Notes under the pieces: generated by a model
Database searches by the model: none
What the model was told of the DNA's origin: nothing
The model's input: the letters and a program-made list of their open reading frames with translations, nothing else
DNA from: Nitrospirae bacterium MYbin3
Lineage (GTDB): Bacteria > Nitrospirota > Thermodesulfovibrionia > Thermodesulfovibrionales > Dissulfurispiraceae
Assembly: GCA_002753335.1 (NCBI GenBank)
Contig: PEAD01000005.1
Span: 62,001 to 126,000, forward strand
Direction: 5' to 3'
Length of the DNA stretch: 64,000 nt
Made by a program: the position numbers and the translations under genes
Part shown: positions 18,280-27,445 of the stretch, one piece after another
Layout: each line of letters begins with the position of its first letter
How positions within the stretch are numbered: position 1 is the stretch's first letter

Positions 18280-18978
18280 TCAGGATTTCTTTTCGGCCAA
18301 CATGCCGTCAGCCATCAGGAGCGTTCTGTTGCATCTTTTAGAAAGGGACTCGTTGTGGGTTACAATTAAAAATGTCACGCCTTTCTTTTTGTTGATGTCG
18401 AGCAGCAGCCTGAAAAGTTCTTCGCCGGTAGCGGTATCAAGGTTGCCTGTCGGCTCGTCAGCAAAAACAACGGTAGGATCCAAAAGCAAAGCCCTTGCAA
18501 CCGCTACCCTTTGCTGCTCACCACCCGAAAGCTCTCCCGGCTTGTGATCCTTGCGTTCAGCTATACCCATCTCTGCAAAAAGCGCCATAGCTTTATCCTT
18601 AATAAATTCTCTATCAGCCTTTGCTATTAAGCCGGGCATCATCGCGTTTTCGAGTGCGGTAAATTCTGGCAATAAGTAGTGGAACTGGAAAACAAAGCCT
18701 GCGGTTTTATTCCTAAAGGACGCAAGACTTTGAGCATCAAGTGTAAATGGATCAACCGACCTGTTCCCGTCCATTGAATAGGTGACTTTGCCGTAAGTAG
18801 GCTTATCAAGTGTTCCCAATATATGAAGAAATGTACTCTTGCCGGCTCCTGACGCACCTACAATGCTGACCATCTCGCCTTTTTGGAATTCAGTGTCAAT
18901 GCCTTTTAGGACCCTGATCTCTCCAGCAGGAGTGAAAAAAGATTTCTGCAAACCTTCAATTTTTATAAACTGCGTCAT
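18280..18978 (-). CDS. lolD: ABC transporter ATPase, LolD-like
   Basis: A 232-residue ATPase of the MacB/LolD type. Walker A is GASGAGKST, the signature is LSGGEQQRVAVARAL, Walker B is VVFADEPTGNLD and the switch histidine is in FLIVTHNESL. It should power the LolC-type permease encoded just upstream to release lipoproteins from the inner membrane to the periplasmic carrier. A 96-residue membrane protein is encoded between the permease and this ATPase. Confidence 0.85.
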   Translation of the reverse strand: MTQFIKIEGLQKSFFTPAGEIRVLKGIDTEFQKGEMVSIVGASGAGKSTFLHILGTLDKPTYGKVTYSMDGNRSVDPFTLDAQSLASFRNKTAGFVFQFHYLLPEFTALENAMMPGLIAKADREFIKDKAMALFAEMGIAERKDHKPGELSGGEQQRVAVARALLLDPTVVFADEPTGNLDTATGEELFRLLLDINKKKGVTFLIVTHNESLSKRCNRTLLMADGMLAEKKS

Positions 18979-18995
18979 CAGCGGGCAAGAGTGTA

Positions 18996-19286
18996 TTACT
19001 TCTTTGCCTTTTGCTCCTTTTTCTCTTCACCGGTTTCTTCTTTTTTATCTTCTATCATGCCCTTAAGCTTTTTTGCTTTGTCAGTAACTTCATTGGCCCC
19101 GTCTTTAATGGCCTGTCCTGTTTCTTTAAGTTTATCAGCCTTGTCTGCAAGTTTCTCGCTCTGCTTCTGGGTTTCTTTTCCAAACCAGCGAAGTTTGTCG
19201 CCACCCTCCCAAAAGGCAAGCACTAAAAAAGCTACAACCAAAAGTACAACAAGGCATCCGATTTTTAAAATCATCTTAATCATCAC
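18996..19286 (-). CDS. Small single-pass membrane protein with charged coiled-coil tail
   Basis: A 96-residue protein with one transmembrane helix (residues about 6-26, LKIGCLVVLLVVAFLVLAFW) and a highly charged helical remainder with a run of lysine and glutamate (KLADKADKLKETGQAIKDGANE, and a KKEETGEEKKEQKAKK tail). It overlaps the permease gene by 4 bp (ATGA) and is 17 bp before lolD, so all three are likely one transcription and translation unit. The sequence does not show a known family; a role as accessory subunit of the transporter is an inference from position alone. Confidence 0.6.
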   Translation of the reverse strand: MMIKMILKIGCLVVLLVVAFLVLAFWEGGDKLRWFGKETQKQSEKLADKADKLKETGQAIKDGANEVTDKAKKLKGMIEDKKEETGEEKKEQKAKK

Positions 19287-20512
19287 TCATACCTCAGCGA
19301 CTCTACAGGATTTAATTTCGCCGCGTAATACGACGGATAAAGTGTTGAAAGAAAGCTTATTGCCAATGCGGATATTGACACCGCAAGAAAATCAACCAGC
19401 TTCATTTTGACAGGCAGTTTGCTCAGATAATAAATATCCGCAGGCAGCTTGATTATCTCGTAGTTGTTTATGATTTTACCTAGCGCGTAGCCTCCTGCAA
19501 TACCGAGAGTGGTGCCTATAAGTCCGATAAACAGGCCCTGAAGCATAAAGACCATCATTATCCCGCTGTTGCCTGCGCCCATTGTTTTTAATATGGCTAT
19601 CTCTTTTTGTTTTTCCATGACATTCATCATTAAAGTGCTGACAATATTAAATGAGGCAACCAAAACTATAAGAATAAGTATAACGAACATCGCAAATTTT
19701 TCCAATTTCAGGGCAGAAAAAAGATTTCTGTTCATCTGCATCCAGTCGCGGGCATAGTAAGGGAAGCCTAAAATTTTGCCAACAGAATCCCTTACTTCAG
19801 TTGCCTGATAAATATCCGTAAGCCTCAGCTCTATTCCGGATACATCCTTTCCGTATTTAAAAAAATCCTGAGCCGATTTCATGTCGGTCAGCACAAGGTT
19901 AGTGTCATATTCAAACATACCCATCTCAAATATTGCCGTAACCTTGAACGGCTTCATCTTTGGCAGCATACCGAGAGGCCCCATCTCTCCTACAGGAGAA
20001 ATCACATTTACGCGGTCCCCAACAAATACGCCTAACATAGACGCCAGCTCTTTGCCTATCGCTATAGCCGGAATATCTTTTGATGTCAGAAAACCTTCTG
20101 CCGAGCCATGTTTTATATGCTTAAGAATGTCTGTGGTTTTCAGCTCTGTTGAAGGTTCTATCCCTCTCATAAACACGCCGTGTGCTCTCTTGCCTGATGA
20201 AACCATAACCTGTCCAAGCACAAAAGGAGACATTGCGGCTATGCGCGGCTCAGCTTTCAACTTTTCCATTAATGGATGATAATCGGTAATCCCACCTCTG
20301 TAGCTAAGTATGACAGCATGAGCATTTGCTCCAAGAATCTTCTTTTGCAGATCTTCATGAAAGCCGCTCATAACCGACAGAACAACAAGCAAAGCCATTA
20401 CACCAACCGCTACCCCACCTATCGAAACAACAGTGTTAAAAGAAATGCCTTTGTGACGCTTCTTTGATTTGAGATATCGTAATGATATGAAAAACTGGTA
20501 TGGAAGGTTCAT
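19283..20512 (-). CDS. lolC: Lipoprotein-releasing ABC permease, LolC/LolE family
   Basis: A 409-residue permease with the MacB/FtsX topology: one N-terminal TM (ISFNTVVSIGGVAVGVMALLVVLSVMSGF, residues about 22-52), a large periplasmic domain, and three C-terminal TMs (FVILILIVLVASFNIVSTL; MLQGLFIGLIGTTLGIAGGYALG; LAVSISALAISFLSTLYPSY). The ending PVESLRYE is the usual ending of LolC/LolE. Only one permease gene is present, as expected for organisms with a single LolF-like or homodimeric permease. Confidence 0.88.
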   Translation of the reverse strand: MNLPYQFFISLRYLKSKKRHKGISFNTVVSIGGVAVGVMALLVVLSVMSGFHEDLQKKILGANAHAVILSYRGGITDYHPLMEKLKAEPRIAAMSPFVLGQVMVSSGKRAHGVFMRGIEPSTELKTTDILKHIKHGSAEGFLTSKDIPAIAIGKELASMLGVFVGDRVNVISPVGEMGPLGMLPKMKPFKVTAIFEMGMFEYDTNLVLTDMKSAQDFFKYGKDVSGIELRLTDIYQATEVRDSVGKILGFPYYARDWMQMNRNLFSALKLEKFAMFVILILIVLVASFNIVSTLMMNVMEKQKEIAILKTMGAGNSGIMMVFMLQGLFIGLIGTTLGIAGGYALGKIINNYEIIKLPADIYYLSKLPVKMKLVDFLAVSISALAISFLSTLYPSYYAAKLNPVESLRYE

Positions 20513-20617
20513 GTATGTATAAACAAAACCTTAGCTGACAAGGATGCAAGAGATCTAGATATCATGCGTACAGTCTATCACCGCCGCCGAAAAGGTGTCA
20601 ACGCAAGATTGATTTTT

Positions 20618-21022
20618 TTAAAAAAGCATGTCTTTGACGGATGATACAAGGCTTATGTAGGCTATTACCTTGTTGCCTTTGGTTTTATAGCTGATATCAA
20701 GAATGTCCGAAACCCCATATGAGAGGGGATAGTATAAAGGCCTGAGTTCAAAACCAACAACTTGATCATTGTCATCCACTATTTTAGAAAATTGTGAATG
20801 AGAAAATGAACCGTCGCCTTTCACAAAATCTTCCGCCTTCTGAATAGCTTCGCTGTCGCTGATTCCTTTCATGATTTTTAGATTAAAATTGGGAGTATAA
20901 GGTTCAATAGTGTAGCGGCCATCTTCTTTATAAAAGAATGCTGCCTTTCCCATATTGTTGCTATATAAAATGAGAGTAAAAACTCCCTTGACTTCACTTG
21001 CTTTTGCATCATGAGTAGTCAT
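20618..21022 (-). CDS. Hypothetical protein, 134 residues
   Basis: A soluble protein with alternating beta-strand segments (GVFTLILYSNN, AAFFYKEDGRYTIEPY) and one predicted helix (SDSEAIQKAEDFVK). The opening residues are not hydrophobic enough for a signal peptide. It stands alone on the minus strand, divergent from the FAD enzyme gene. No family recognised; the open frame and neighbouring gene density support it as coding. Confidence 0.5.
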   Translation of the reverse strand: MTTHDAKASEVKGVFTLILYSNNMGKAAFFYKEDGRYTIEPYTPNFNLKIMKGISDSEAIQKAEDFVKGDGSFSHSQFSKIVDDNDQVVGFELRPLYYPLSYGVSDILDISYKTKGNKVIAYISLVSSVKDMLF

Positions 21023-21143
21023 AGTTTTGATTGTACCATAGTGCCCATCTTTTATTGACAGTTAGCATTCTGAGACAGTATCATCCATTTTGTTTATATG
21101 CATCTAAAATGATAAAGTTTAAAGACAAAGAGAAACAAAATAA

Positions 21144-22781
21144 ATGGGCGCAATCCCTATTTTAAGCCGCCGTTCTTTTTTGCAAAAAAGCGCTCTTCTT
21201 GCCGCATCCTCTGCAGGACTTATATCCTGCAAAAAAATATCTTCTAATAAAAAAAATAATTTTACTGGCGGCATAGTCGGTTCTAACCTCAAGGCAGGGC
21301 ATATACTTCTTGAACATAAAAACTTTGCACCCACCTCTACAGAAAAAGCCGGAATCGTTATTGTTGGGGGTGGTATTGCCGGACTTTCTGCTGCTCGGGA
21401 ATTAAAAAAACTCCGCTTTGAAGACTTTGTGATGCTTGAGATTGAGGATAATGTTGGCGGCAACTCGATAAGCGGCTTCAATTCTGTATCGGCTTATCCA
21501 TGGGGAGCTCATTATGTGCCGCTTCCGGGTGAAGATGCAGTGTTCGTCAGGGAGCTTTTCGAAGAGCTTGGCGTCATACAAGGGTATGACAAAAAAGGGC
21601 TTCCGGTGTATAACGAATTCTATCTTTGCTCAGATCCTCAGGAGAGGCTCTTTATACATGGCCGGTGGCAGGAAGGTCTTGTTCCACAATTGGGCATATC
21701 CGAAAAGGACAGGCGCCAGTATAAAGAATTTTTCGGTGAGATGAAAAAGTTGAAAAACGAGAGAGGTCGTGACCGGAAGCGCGCTTTTTCGATACCATTA
21801 GACCTCAGTTCTCAGGACAGCAGATTTCTTAAATACGATGCAATAAATATGGGGCAATTCATGGCTGACCATGGCTGGGATTCCAAATACCTTAATTGGT
21901 ACGTTGACTACTGCTGCCGTGATGATTACGGATGCACAATGCAAAACACATCAGCGTGGGCTGGTATTCACTATTTTGCATCCAGATATGGCAGGGCCTC
22001 AAATGCTGATCCTTCTGCAGTGCTGACATGGCCTGAAGGCAACGGGTGGCTTGTGAATAAAATGAGGACTGATATCCAGAATAATATAATATGCAATGCA
22101 TGCGTTATGAATATAGAAAGCGTCGGTGATAATGTTGCTGTGGATTACTACGACATAAAACGAAAAACCACTGCACGGATAATCGCAAAAGCTGTTATTT
22201 ACTCTGCACCAAGATTTACCGCTTTCAAAACAATAAAGGCTTTCAGAGAGAAATTGCCGGAGTATGCAAACAGCCTCTCCTACGCGCCATGGATGATCGC
22301 AAACATAACGCTCAAAGGGAATCTTGACGGCAAAGGGGCCACACTTTCTTGGGACAATGTTAAGTATAAAAATGACGCGCTTGGCTACATTGCAGCCAGA
22401 CATCAGGATATTGCCTTGCACAAAGCTAAGCAAGTCATAACATATTATCATCCGCTTACCGCAGGAAACCCTTCCGAAGAAAGGCGCAAAGCGCTAAAAA
22501 CTTCTTATGAAGAATGGGCTGAAAAAATCATAAAAGATGTTTCTAGCATGCACCCTGATATAGATATTGGAGTAGAAGAAATTAATGTCTGGCTTTGGGG
22601 ACATGCGATGGTGAGGCCTTTGCCCGGTTTTATCTGGGGTAATGCTAGGCAAAAAACACTGCATCCGGTTGGGAAGATATATTTTGCCCATTCTGACATG
22701 AGCGGGATATCAATCTTTGAGGAAGCCCAATACAGAGGAGTTGCAGCTTCTAAAAAAGCCCTTAATGAAATCTCAACCTAG
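21144..22781 (+). CDS. FAD-dependent amine-oxidase-like protein with Tat signal
   Basis: A 545-residue flavoprotein. The first 36 residues hold a twin-arginine motif (SRRSFLQKS), a hydrophobic stretch (ALLAASSAG) and a lipobox-like LISC with the cysteine at about residue 28, so it is probably exported folded, perhaps as a lipoprotein. The dinucleotide-binding fold starts at about residue 72 with IVGGGIAGLSAARELKK, ending in the acidic residue of LEIE. A late segment (FAHSDMSGISIFEEAQYRG) corresponds to the C-terminal FAD contact of amine oxidases. Substrate unknown; the enzyme is not next to obvious partners. Confidence 0.8.
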   Translation: MGAIPILSRRSFLQKSALLAASSAGLISCKKISSNKKNNFTGGIVGSNLKAGHILLEHKNFAPTSTEKAGIVIVGGGIAGLSAARELKKLRFEDFVMLEIEDNVGGNSISGFNSVSAYPWGAHYVPLPGEDAVFVRELFEELGVIQGYDKKGLPVYNEFYLCSDPQERLFIHGRWQEGLVPQLGISEKDRRQYKEFFGEMKKLKNERGRDRKRAFSIPLDLSSQDSRFLKYDAINMGQFMADHGWDSKYLNWYVDYCCRDDYGCTMQNTSAWAGIHYFASRYGRASNADPSAVLTWPEGNGWLVNKMRTDIQNNIICNACVMNIESVGDNVAVDYYDIKRKTTARIIAKAVIYSAPRFTAFKTIKAFREKLPEYANSLSYAPWMIANITLKGNLDGKGATLSWDNVKYKNDALGYIAARHQDIALHKAKQVITYYHPLTAGNPSEERRKALKTSYEEWAEKIIKDVSSMHPDIDIGVEEINVWLWGHAMVRPLPGFIWGNARQKTLHPVGKIYFAHSDMSGISIFEEAQYRGVAASKKALNEIST

Positions 22782-22782
22782 C

Positions 22783-23829
22783 TTATTTAGCCGGCTCTGA
22801 GATGTTATTTCTGATGCCGGTAATATCCTTCTCGATATGAACCACCTGAGTTAACTTACCAGATTCATCTTTAATCGGATATACCGCAACCTCGACAAAT
22901 TTCTTTTGCTTGTTTTTATCATAATGAACATGCTCTGTAGAAATCGGCTTCCCGGTCAACAAAGCATCAATAAGTGGGCAGGCATCATCAGGTGCAGTGC
23001 ATACATCATTTTTCTTATGTGTTACAGCATAGCATGTTTTTCCTATAACATCTTCAGAGCTCGTTCCGAACTCTGTGATAAATGCCCTATTAGCGCTAAG
23101 TATCCTATAATCTTTTACGTCTATTACACAGATAGGGTATGTGATACTGTCAAGAACTTTTTTTGTAAAATCTTCAGACTTTTTTGCAGATTCTTCTTGC
23201 TCTTTAAGATGCTCCATATTACTGCTCTGACGTCCAAGAGTAATAATAAGAACTATAAAAAAGAAGAAGAACACAGCTGCCGGTATGGTTGTTGCGTTTG
23301 TAAGCACGGTATTCAGGTCCGTAATCCTCTTTGTCACATCATAATAAATTTCCATTGCCCCTATAAACTGATCCTTATTCATTATTGGGACATAAGTCTC
23401 AACAACATCCATAAAAACATTCTGGTCTTCCAGCGATTTAGAGTTTTTTCTTATAAGCTTGGTATAAGGTCTGCCCTTGGCAACTATGCTGTGAAAGTAA
23501 GTTTTTTGATTTATTTCGCCAATCTCTTTGCTTTCTGATGAGTAAAGGATTTCACCTGAAGGCGAAAACGTTTTAAACTTCATTATATTGAACTGTGATC
23601 TGATAATGTCTATATCATGTTTTATATCAGATGCTCTTTTCATTTTATAATCCGGTGTTACTACAGACTCCCTGAGCCTTATCGCAAGCCTCATCGCTTC
23701 ATTCTCGCTGCCTTTGATAATAATCTGGGTAAAAGAAGGATAGATGACATAAAAGTTTATGATAGGTAGGCTTGCAGCCAGCAATATGAAAATCAGCAGA
23801 ATGTTTCTTGAATATTTATTTCTAAACAT
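22783..23829 (-). CDS. Membrane-anchored PAS-domain sensor protein
   Basis: A 348-residue protein with an N-terminal TM (ILLIFILLAASLPIINFYVIYP, residues about 10-31), a periplasmic domain, a second TM (AAVFFFFFIVLIITLG, about 184-199) and a cytoplasmic PAS domain (about 218-340; VIDVKDYRILSANRAFITEFG). The PAS core contains CYAVTHKKNDVCTAPDDAC-type cysteines, a pattern found in many PAS domains of related bacteria. No kinase, GGDEF or methyl-accepting output domain follows, so it must signal through another protein or act as a truncated sensor. Confidence 0.75.
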   Translation of the reverse strand: MFRNKYSRNILLIFILLAASLPIINFYVIYPSFTQIIIKGSENEAMRLAIRLRESVVTPDYKMKRASDIKHDIDIIRSQFNIMKFKTFSPSGEILYSSESKEIGEINQKTYFHSIVAKGRPYTKLIRKNSKSLEDQNVFMDVVETYVPIMNKDQFIGAMEIYYDVTKRITDLNTVLTNATTIPAAVFFFFFIVLIITLGRQSSNMEHLKEQEESAKKSEDFTKKVLDSITYPICVIDVKDYRILSANRAFITEFGTSSEDVIGKTCYAVTHKKNDVCTAPDDACPLIDALLTGKPISTEHVHYDKNKQKKFVEVAVYPIKDESGKLTQVVHIEKDITGIRNNISEPAK

Positions 23830-23878
23830 TTAGGTTTATTATATAATACCTTCCGGTTATTAAATGCAATATTTTTAT

Positions 23879-24079
23879 TTATCCCTTTAGTCGTCTCGCG
23901 GTGACAGTTTCACCACCGATTCCCCAGTTGTCTGTTTCTACCTCATCAATGAGAACAAATGTGGTTTGAGGATTTTTGCCAAGAACATCTGACAGCAGTT
24001 GAGTTACACCCTTTATAAGTTCAGCTTTCTTCTCGGAAGTAACTCCATCTTTAGTAATCTTGATATTCACATAAGGCAT
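23879..24079 (-). CDS. 4-oxalocrotonate tautomerase family protein
   Basis: A small tautomerase with catalytic Pro1 exposed after Met removal: MPYVNIKITKDG. ATG 24079 is chosen since GGAGG lies eight bases upstream and Pro must follow the start; the frame is open for three further codons (GTG at 24088), but that would bury the proline. It has the usual length (66 residues) and the ending WGIGGETVTARR. 18 bp downstream of glgA on the same strand, so co-transcription is likely, without clear metabolic link. Confidence 0.85.
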   Translation of the reverse strand: MPYVNIKITKDGVTSEKKAELIKGVTQLLSDVLGKNPQTTFVLIDEVETDNWGIGGETVTARRLKG

Positions 24080-24097
24080 AAAATTCACCTCCTGCCT

Positions 24098-25657
24098 TTA
24101 CTTAAATCTCTCTTTGAACCTTGCTTCGCCTATCCGCTTTTTTATCGCAAGCAGATAAAGATTTTCATACTTCTTTGCCGAATCTTCCCAAGTGAAGCGC
24201 TGCCTCATGCCTCTTTTGGCGAGTCTATCTATGGCCTCTCTGCGGTTATAATACAGATGAACAGCCCACCCTGTCGTTCCGATAATCGCCTCCGGTGTAG
24301 GGTCGTTAAATTTAAATCCTGTTCCATCACCTGTTTCGTCATTGTAGTTTTCTACAGTATCATTAAGGCCTCCAACAGCCCTTACTATAGGCACAGAGCC
24401 GTATCTTAAGCTGAACATCTGGTTGAGTCCGCAGGGTTCAAAACGCGACGGCATGAGAAAAAAATCGGAGCCGGCCTCTATCTTGTGCGCTAGTGGATTG
24501 CTGTATCCGATGTAACATCCGAATCTGCCCGGATACTTTGAGCACAAATCGCTGAAAAAATGATGCGCCCATGGCTCGCCGTTGCCGAGCAAAACAAACT
24601 GCACATCCCAGCTCATCATACGATGAATAGCACCAGACAGAATATCTATGCCTTTTTGTTTAACAAGCCTCGATACCATCCCTATTACAGGTACTTCAGG
24701 CCTTTCATTTAACTTAAACTCTTTTTGAAGATCAATTTTGCATAAAGCCTTGCCCGACATATCAGTTTCTGAATAGTTTGCGGCTATAAGCTTATCCGTT
24801 TCAGGATTCCACTCCTCGTAATCAACTCCGTTTAAAATTCCGTGGAGGTCCGGGGCACGCTCACGAAGTACTCCGCCAAGTCGCCAATCATGGGCCGGAG
24901 TTCTTATTTCTTCAGAATAGGTCTGGCTCACCGCATTAAGGAGTGTCGCATGATACAACCCTCCCTTTAAAAGATTTGTCCTTCCATAAAACTCGAGGCC
25001 GCGCGGATTAAAATGCTCACGTCCTATATCGAGCACATCCATCAATCCCCTATAAAAGTCACCCTGATGCTGCATATTGTGAATAGTCAGAAGAGTTGCG
25101 CAGTCACCGAGCAATGCGTCATAGCGATATGCTGTGTTCAGAAAAACAGGAACTATTGCTGTATGCCAGTCATGCACATGGATTACATCAGGCTTAAAGA
25201 AAAGAGTTTTGCACAGCTCCAGCGCGGCTCGTGAAAGAAAAACGAATCGGTTGTCATTGTCCAAAAATCCCTTGCCGTCTTTTGAATACAGACCGCTGTC
25301 CCGGCCAAAAAAGTTTTCGTGCTCTATGAAATATATCGGCACCATTGAGCCCGGCAGCCTGCCTTCATAAACTGAGCACCACATCATGCCGATAACTCCC
25401 ATCCAGACACCCATAGGCCCTGCAACCAGCTTAAGCCCGTATTTTTCTTTGTCCACCCTATAGTATCGCGGGATTACAACACGCACATCATGCCCGGCTG
25501 CATGCAAAAATTTGGGCAGTGTACCCACCACATCGCCAAGCCCTCCCTCTTTTGCAAAAGGAGCGGCCTCGGACGCCACACATAATATGTTCATCTTATG
25601 AGTTTCCTGTATTTCAGGCCTTTTCTTGTTTTTTTTCACAGCTCCAATAATTTCCAT
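24098..25657 (-). CDS. glgA: Glycogen synthase (GT5)
   Basis: A glycosyltransferase family 5 enzyme using ADP-glucose to extend glycogen. The substrate loop is KEGGLGDVVGTLPK, followed by the HVHDWHTAIVPVFL segment, and the C-terminal Rossmann half has MPSRFEPCGLNQMF and the segment VPIVRAVGGLNDTV. Other family members begin at the equivalent of MNILCVASEAAPF, here ATG 25594, with AGGA about ten bases upstream; the longer start at 25657 adds a lysine-rich 21-residue leader. Either is possible. It is followed by the tautomerase gene. Confidence 0.9.
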   Translation of the reverse strand: MEIIGAVKKNKKRPEIQETHKMNILCVASEAAPFAKEGGLGDVVGTLPKFLHAAGHDVRVVIPRYYRVDKEKYGLKLVAGPMGVWMGVIGMMWCSVYEGRLPGSMVPIYFIEHENFFGRDSGLYSKDGKGFLDNDNRFVFLSRAALELCKTLFFKPDVIHVHDWHTAIVPVFLNTAYRYDALLGDCATLLTIHNMQHQGDFYRGLMDVLDIGREHFNPRGLEFYGRTNLLKGGLYHATLLNAVSQTYSEEIRTPAHDWRLGGVLRERAPDLHGILNGVDYEEWNPETDKLIAANYSETDMSGKALCKIDLQKEFKLNERPEVPVIGMVSRLVKQKGIDILSGAIHRMMSWDVQFVLLGNGEPWAHHFFSDLCSKYPGRFGCYIGYSNPLAHKIEAGSDFFLMPSRFEPCGLNQMFSLRYGSVPIVRAVGGLNDTVENYNDETGDGTGFKFNDPTPEAIIGTTGWAVHLYYNRREAIDRLAKRGMRQRFTWEDSAKKYENLYLLAIKKRIGEARFKERFK

Positions 25658-25701
25658 AACCGATATTCTAATGCATATGACCTAAGCTTTTAAAGAATGC
25701 C

Positions 25702-27429
25702 CTATTTAAGCCTGAAGTCAACTCTACTGTCTTTCAGTTTTTCCTTTTTCTCTGGCTGAATGGTCTTAGGCTCAACAAGAAACACCCTCTCCTGCTCAAC
25801 CTGCTTAGACTTCGCAAGATGCTCCTTGACCTTCAACGCTCTCTGCGCCGCAAGGAACCGCAGGTCATCTTCCTTTACAACTATATGCGTAAACATCAGT
25901 TTTTCCATCTCTGAAGCCGGCAGGTCTTTCAAAAGACCGACCATATTTCTCGGCTTAGGAAATTTATCTTCCTTGTAAGCCATCGTAAGATATTTAAGAT
26001 GCTCCTCTTTTTCGATCTTAACAGAATCAACAGACGCAGGAGCAGCGCCCTTTTTCAAAAGCTCTTTATGTTTCTGGGCTTTCAGTTTGCGTTTAAAAAT
26101 ATTCTGCCGCAAACCCTCGGTGTCCCGTTCAATATCAGCGTGGCCCTCTATTTCAAGCTTCAACGACGGCCTGTCGATGAGCGCTTTTATTATGCTGCTT
26201 AACTTCTTTTCGCCTTCCGGATTAATGTCAAAGCTCCCGTATTCAAAATCGAGATGGCTCAGTTCATCACCTCCGCCGAATATAGCTCCTAGCAGCGCAA
26301 ACGGCGAAGTTGCGGCCTTTACCAGAATATTCAAAAGTATCTTGCCCACAATTCCCCAGATGCTGAACTTGGGATCATCGAGAGATCCTGTAACCGGCAG
26401 GCTAAGATCAATCTCACCCTTCCTGTTTTTTAGCAGGGCTATCGCAAGACGCACAGGCAGTTTTGTGGCTGTAGGGCTTTCTATCGAATCCCCAAGTGTA
26501 AACTGATCCAGAAACACATTGTTCTGGGAATCTATCTTCTTCTTCACTATTAGATATTTCAGGTCAAGAGACAGCTTGCCCTTTTCTATCGAATATCCTA
26601 TGAACTTGCCCGAATAAGGCGTAAGCGGGCTCAGCTCCATATTCTTAAAATCAACCTTAAGGTCAACGAACAGGTCTTCCTTAAGAGGATTTATCTTGCC
26701 CTTTATCTCAAGCGGGGCATAGTTTTCTAGCTTGCCCTGTAGATCAACATCAGCAAGTGTAGTATCATCTGATGATAGGCCCGAAACCCTGCCTCCTATC
26801 TCGCTCAGATTGACCGTATAGTTAGGCTTGATATGCCGGTCAGAAAAGTTTACGGTTCCGCCCTGAAGAGAAAGAGAGTTGATTTTAACCATCTTCTTGG
26901 ATTGAGCAGCAGAAGCATTATCCGGGGCTGCTGATTTATCTGACGCTAAAGATACATTATCGTTTCCGGCAGTCTTGTTGTCCGATTGCTTTGCGACAAT
27001 ACCCTGCACATTAAGACTGCCGTCTGCATTTACTATCAGCCTTGAATAAAAATCGGTCAGCGCAATCTGGTCAATAGTAATATCCATAGGCGAGGTGTTA
27101 AGGTCTATGCCGCCGAAATACAATGATTTCCATTTCAGAAAATCATCAGAATTAATCTTATCGATAGAAGAGAAATTATTTATCGAAGCATCGCCCTTAA
27201 ATACAGCCCTAATCTTTTCCTGCTCATCTTTGGATATGCTTAGCGCGCCCTTTGACGAGATTCCTCCGTCGGTTATTTCTATCCGCAGCTTGTCAGAAAA
27301 ATAAGGCTCAAACGGGGCTATCGCAATATTTTTCAGGTCAAGGTCTATATTAGCAAACAGCGGCTCGATGCCTATGCCTCCTGATGCCTGAAGCATGCCG
27401 CTGTCATTCAGTATCAGTGAAGCCGACAC
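25702..27429 (-). CDS. DUF748/AsmA-like envelope protein, C-terminal part (split gene)
   Basis: The downstream half of a gene split from 27446-28915. It contains an AsmA-like beta-rich repeat (QASGGIGIEPLFANIDLDLKNI), a second one ending KAATSPFALLGAIFGG, and a C-terminal region with FEYGSFDINPEGEKKL and EIEGHADIERD, resembling the OmpA-like tail of DUF748 proteins. Its reading frame is open upstream of the first ATG (27429) as far as about 27465 and reads STLKNRNGKVSASL, which continues the domain logic of the upstream half. The two halves together would give about 1,070 residues. Confidence 0.75.
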   Translation of the reverse strand: MSASLILNDSGMLQASGGIGIEPLFANIDLDLKNIAIAPFEPYFSDKLRIEITDGGISSKGALSISKDEQEKIRAVFKGDASINNFSSIDKINSDDFLKWKSLYFGGIDLNTSPMDITIDQIALTDFYSRLIVNADGSLNVQGIVAKQSDNKTAGNDNVSLASDKSAAPDNASAAQSKKMVKINSLSLQGGTVNFSDRHIKPNYTVNLSEIGGRVSGLSSDDTTLADVDLQGKLENYAPLEIKGKINPLKEDLFVDLKVDFKNMELSPLTPYSGKFIGYSIEKGKLSLDLKYLIVKKKIDSQNNVFLDQFTLGDSIESPTATKLPVRLAIALLKNRKGEIDLSLPVTGSLDDPKFSIWGIVGKILLNILVKAATSPFALLGAIFGGGDELSHLDFEYGSFDINPEGEKKLSSIIKALIDRPSLKLEIEGHADIERDTEGLRQNIFKRKLKAQKHKELLKKGAAPASVDSVKIEKEEHLKYLTMAYKEDKFPKPRNMVGLLKDLPASEMEKLMFTHIVVKEDDLRFLAAQRALKVKEHLAKSKQVEQERVFLVEPKTIQPEKKEKLKDSRVDFRLK

Positions 27430-27445
27430 CTTGCCATTTCTGTTT

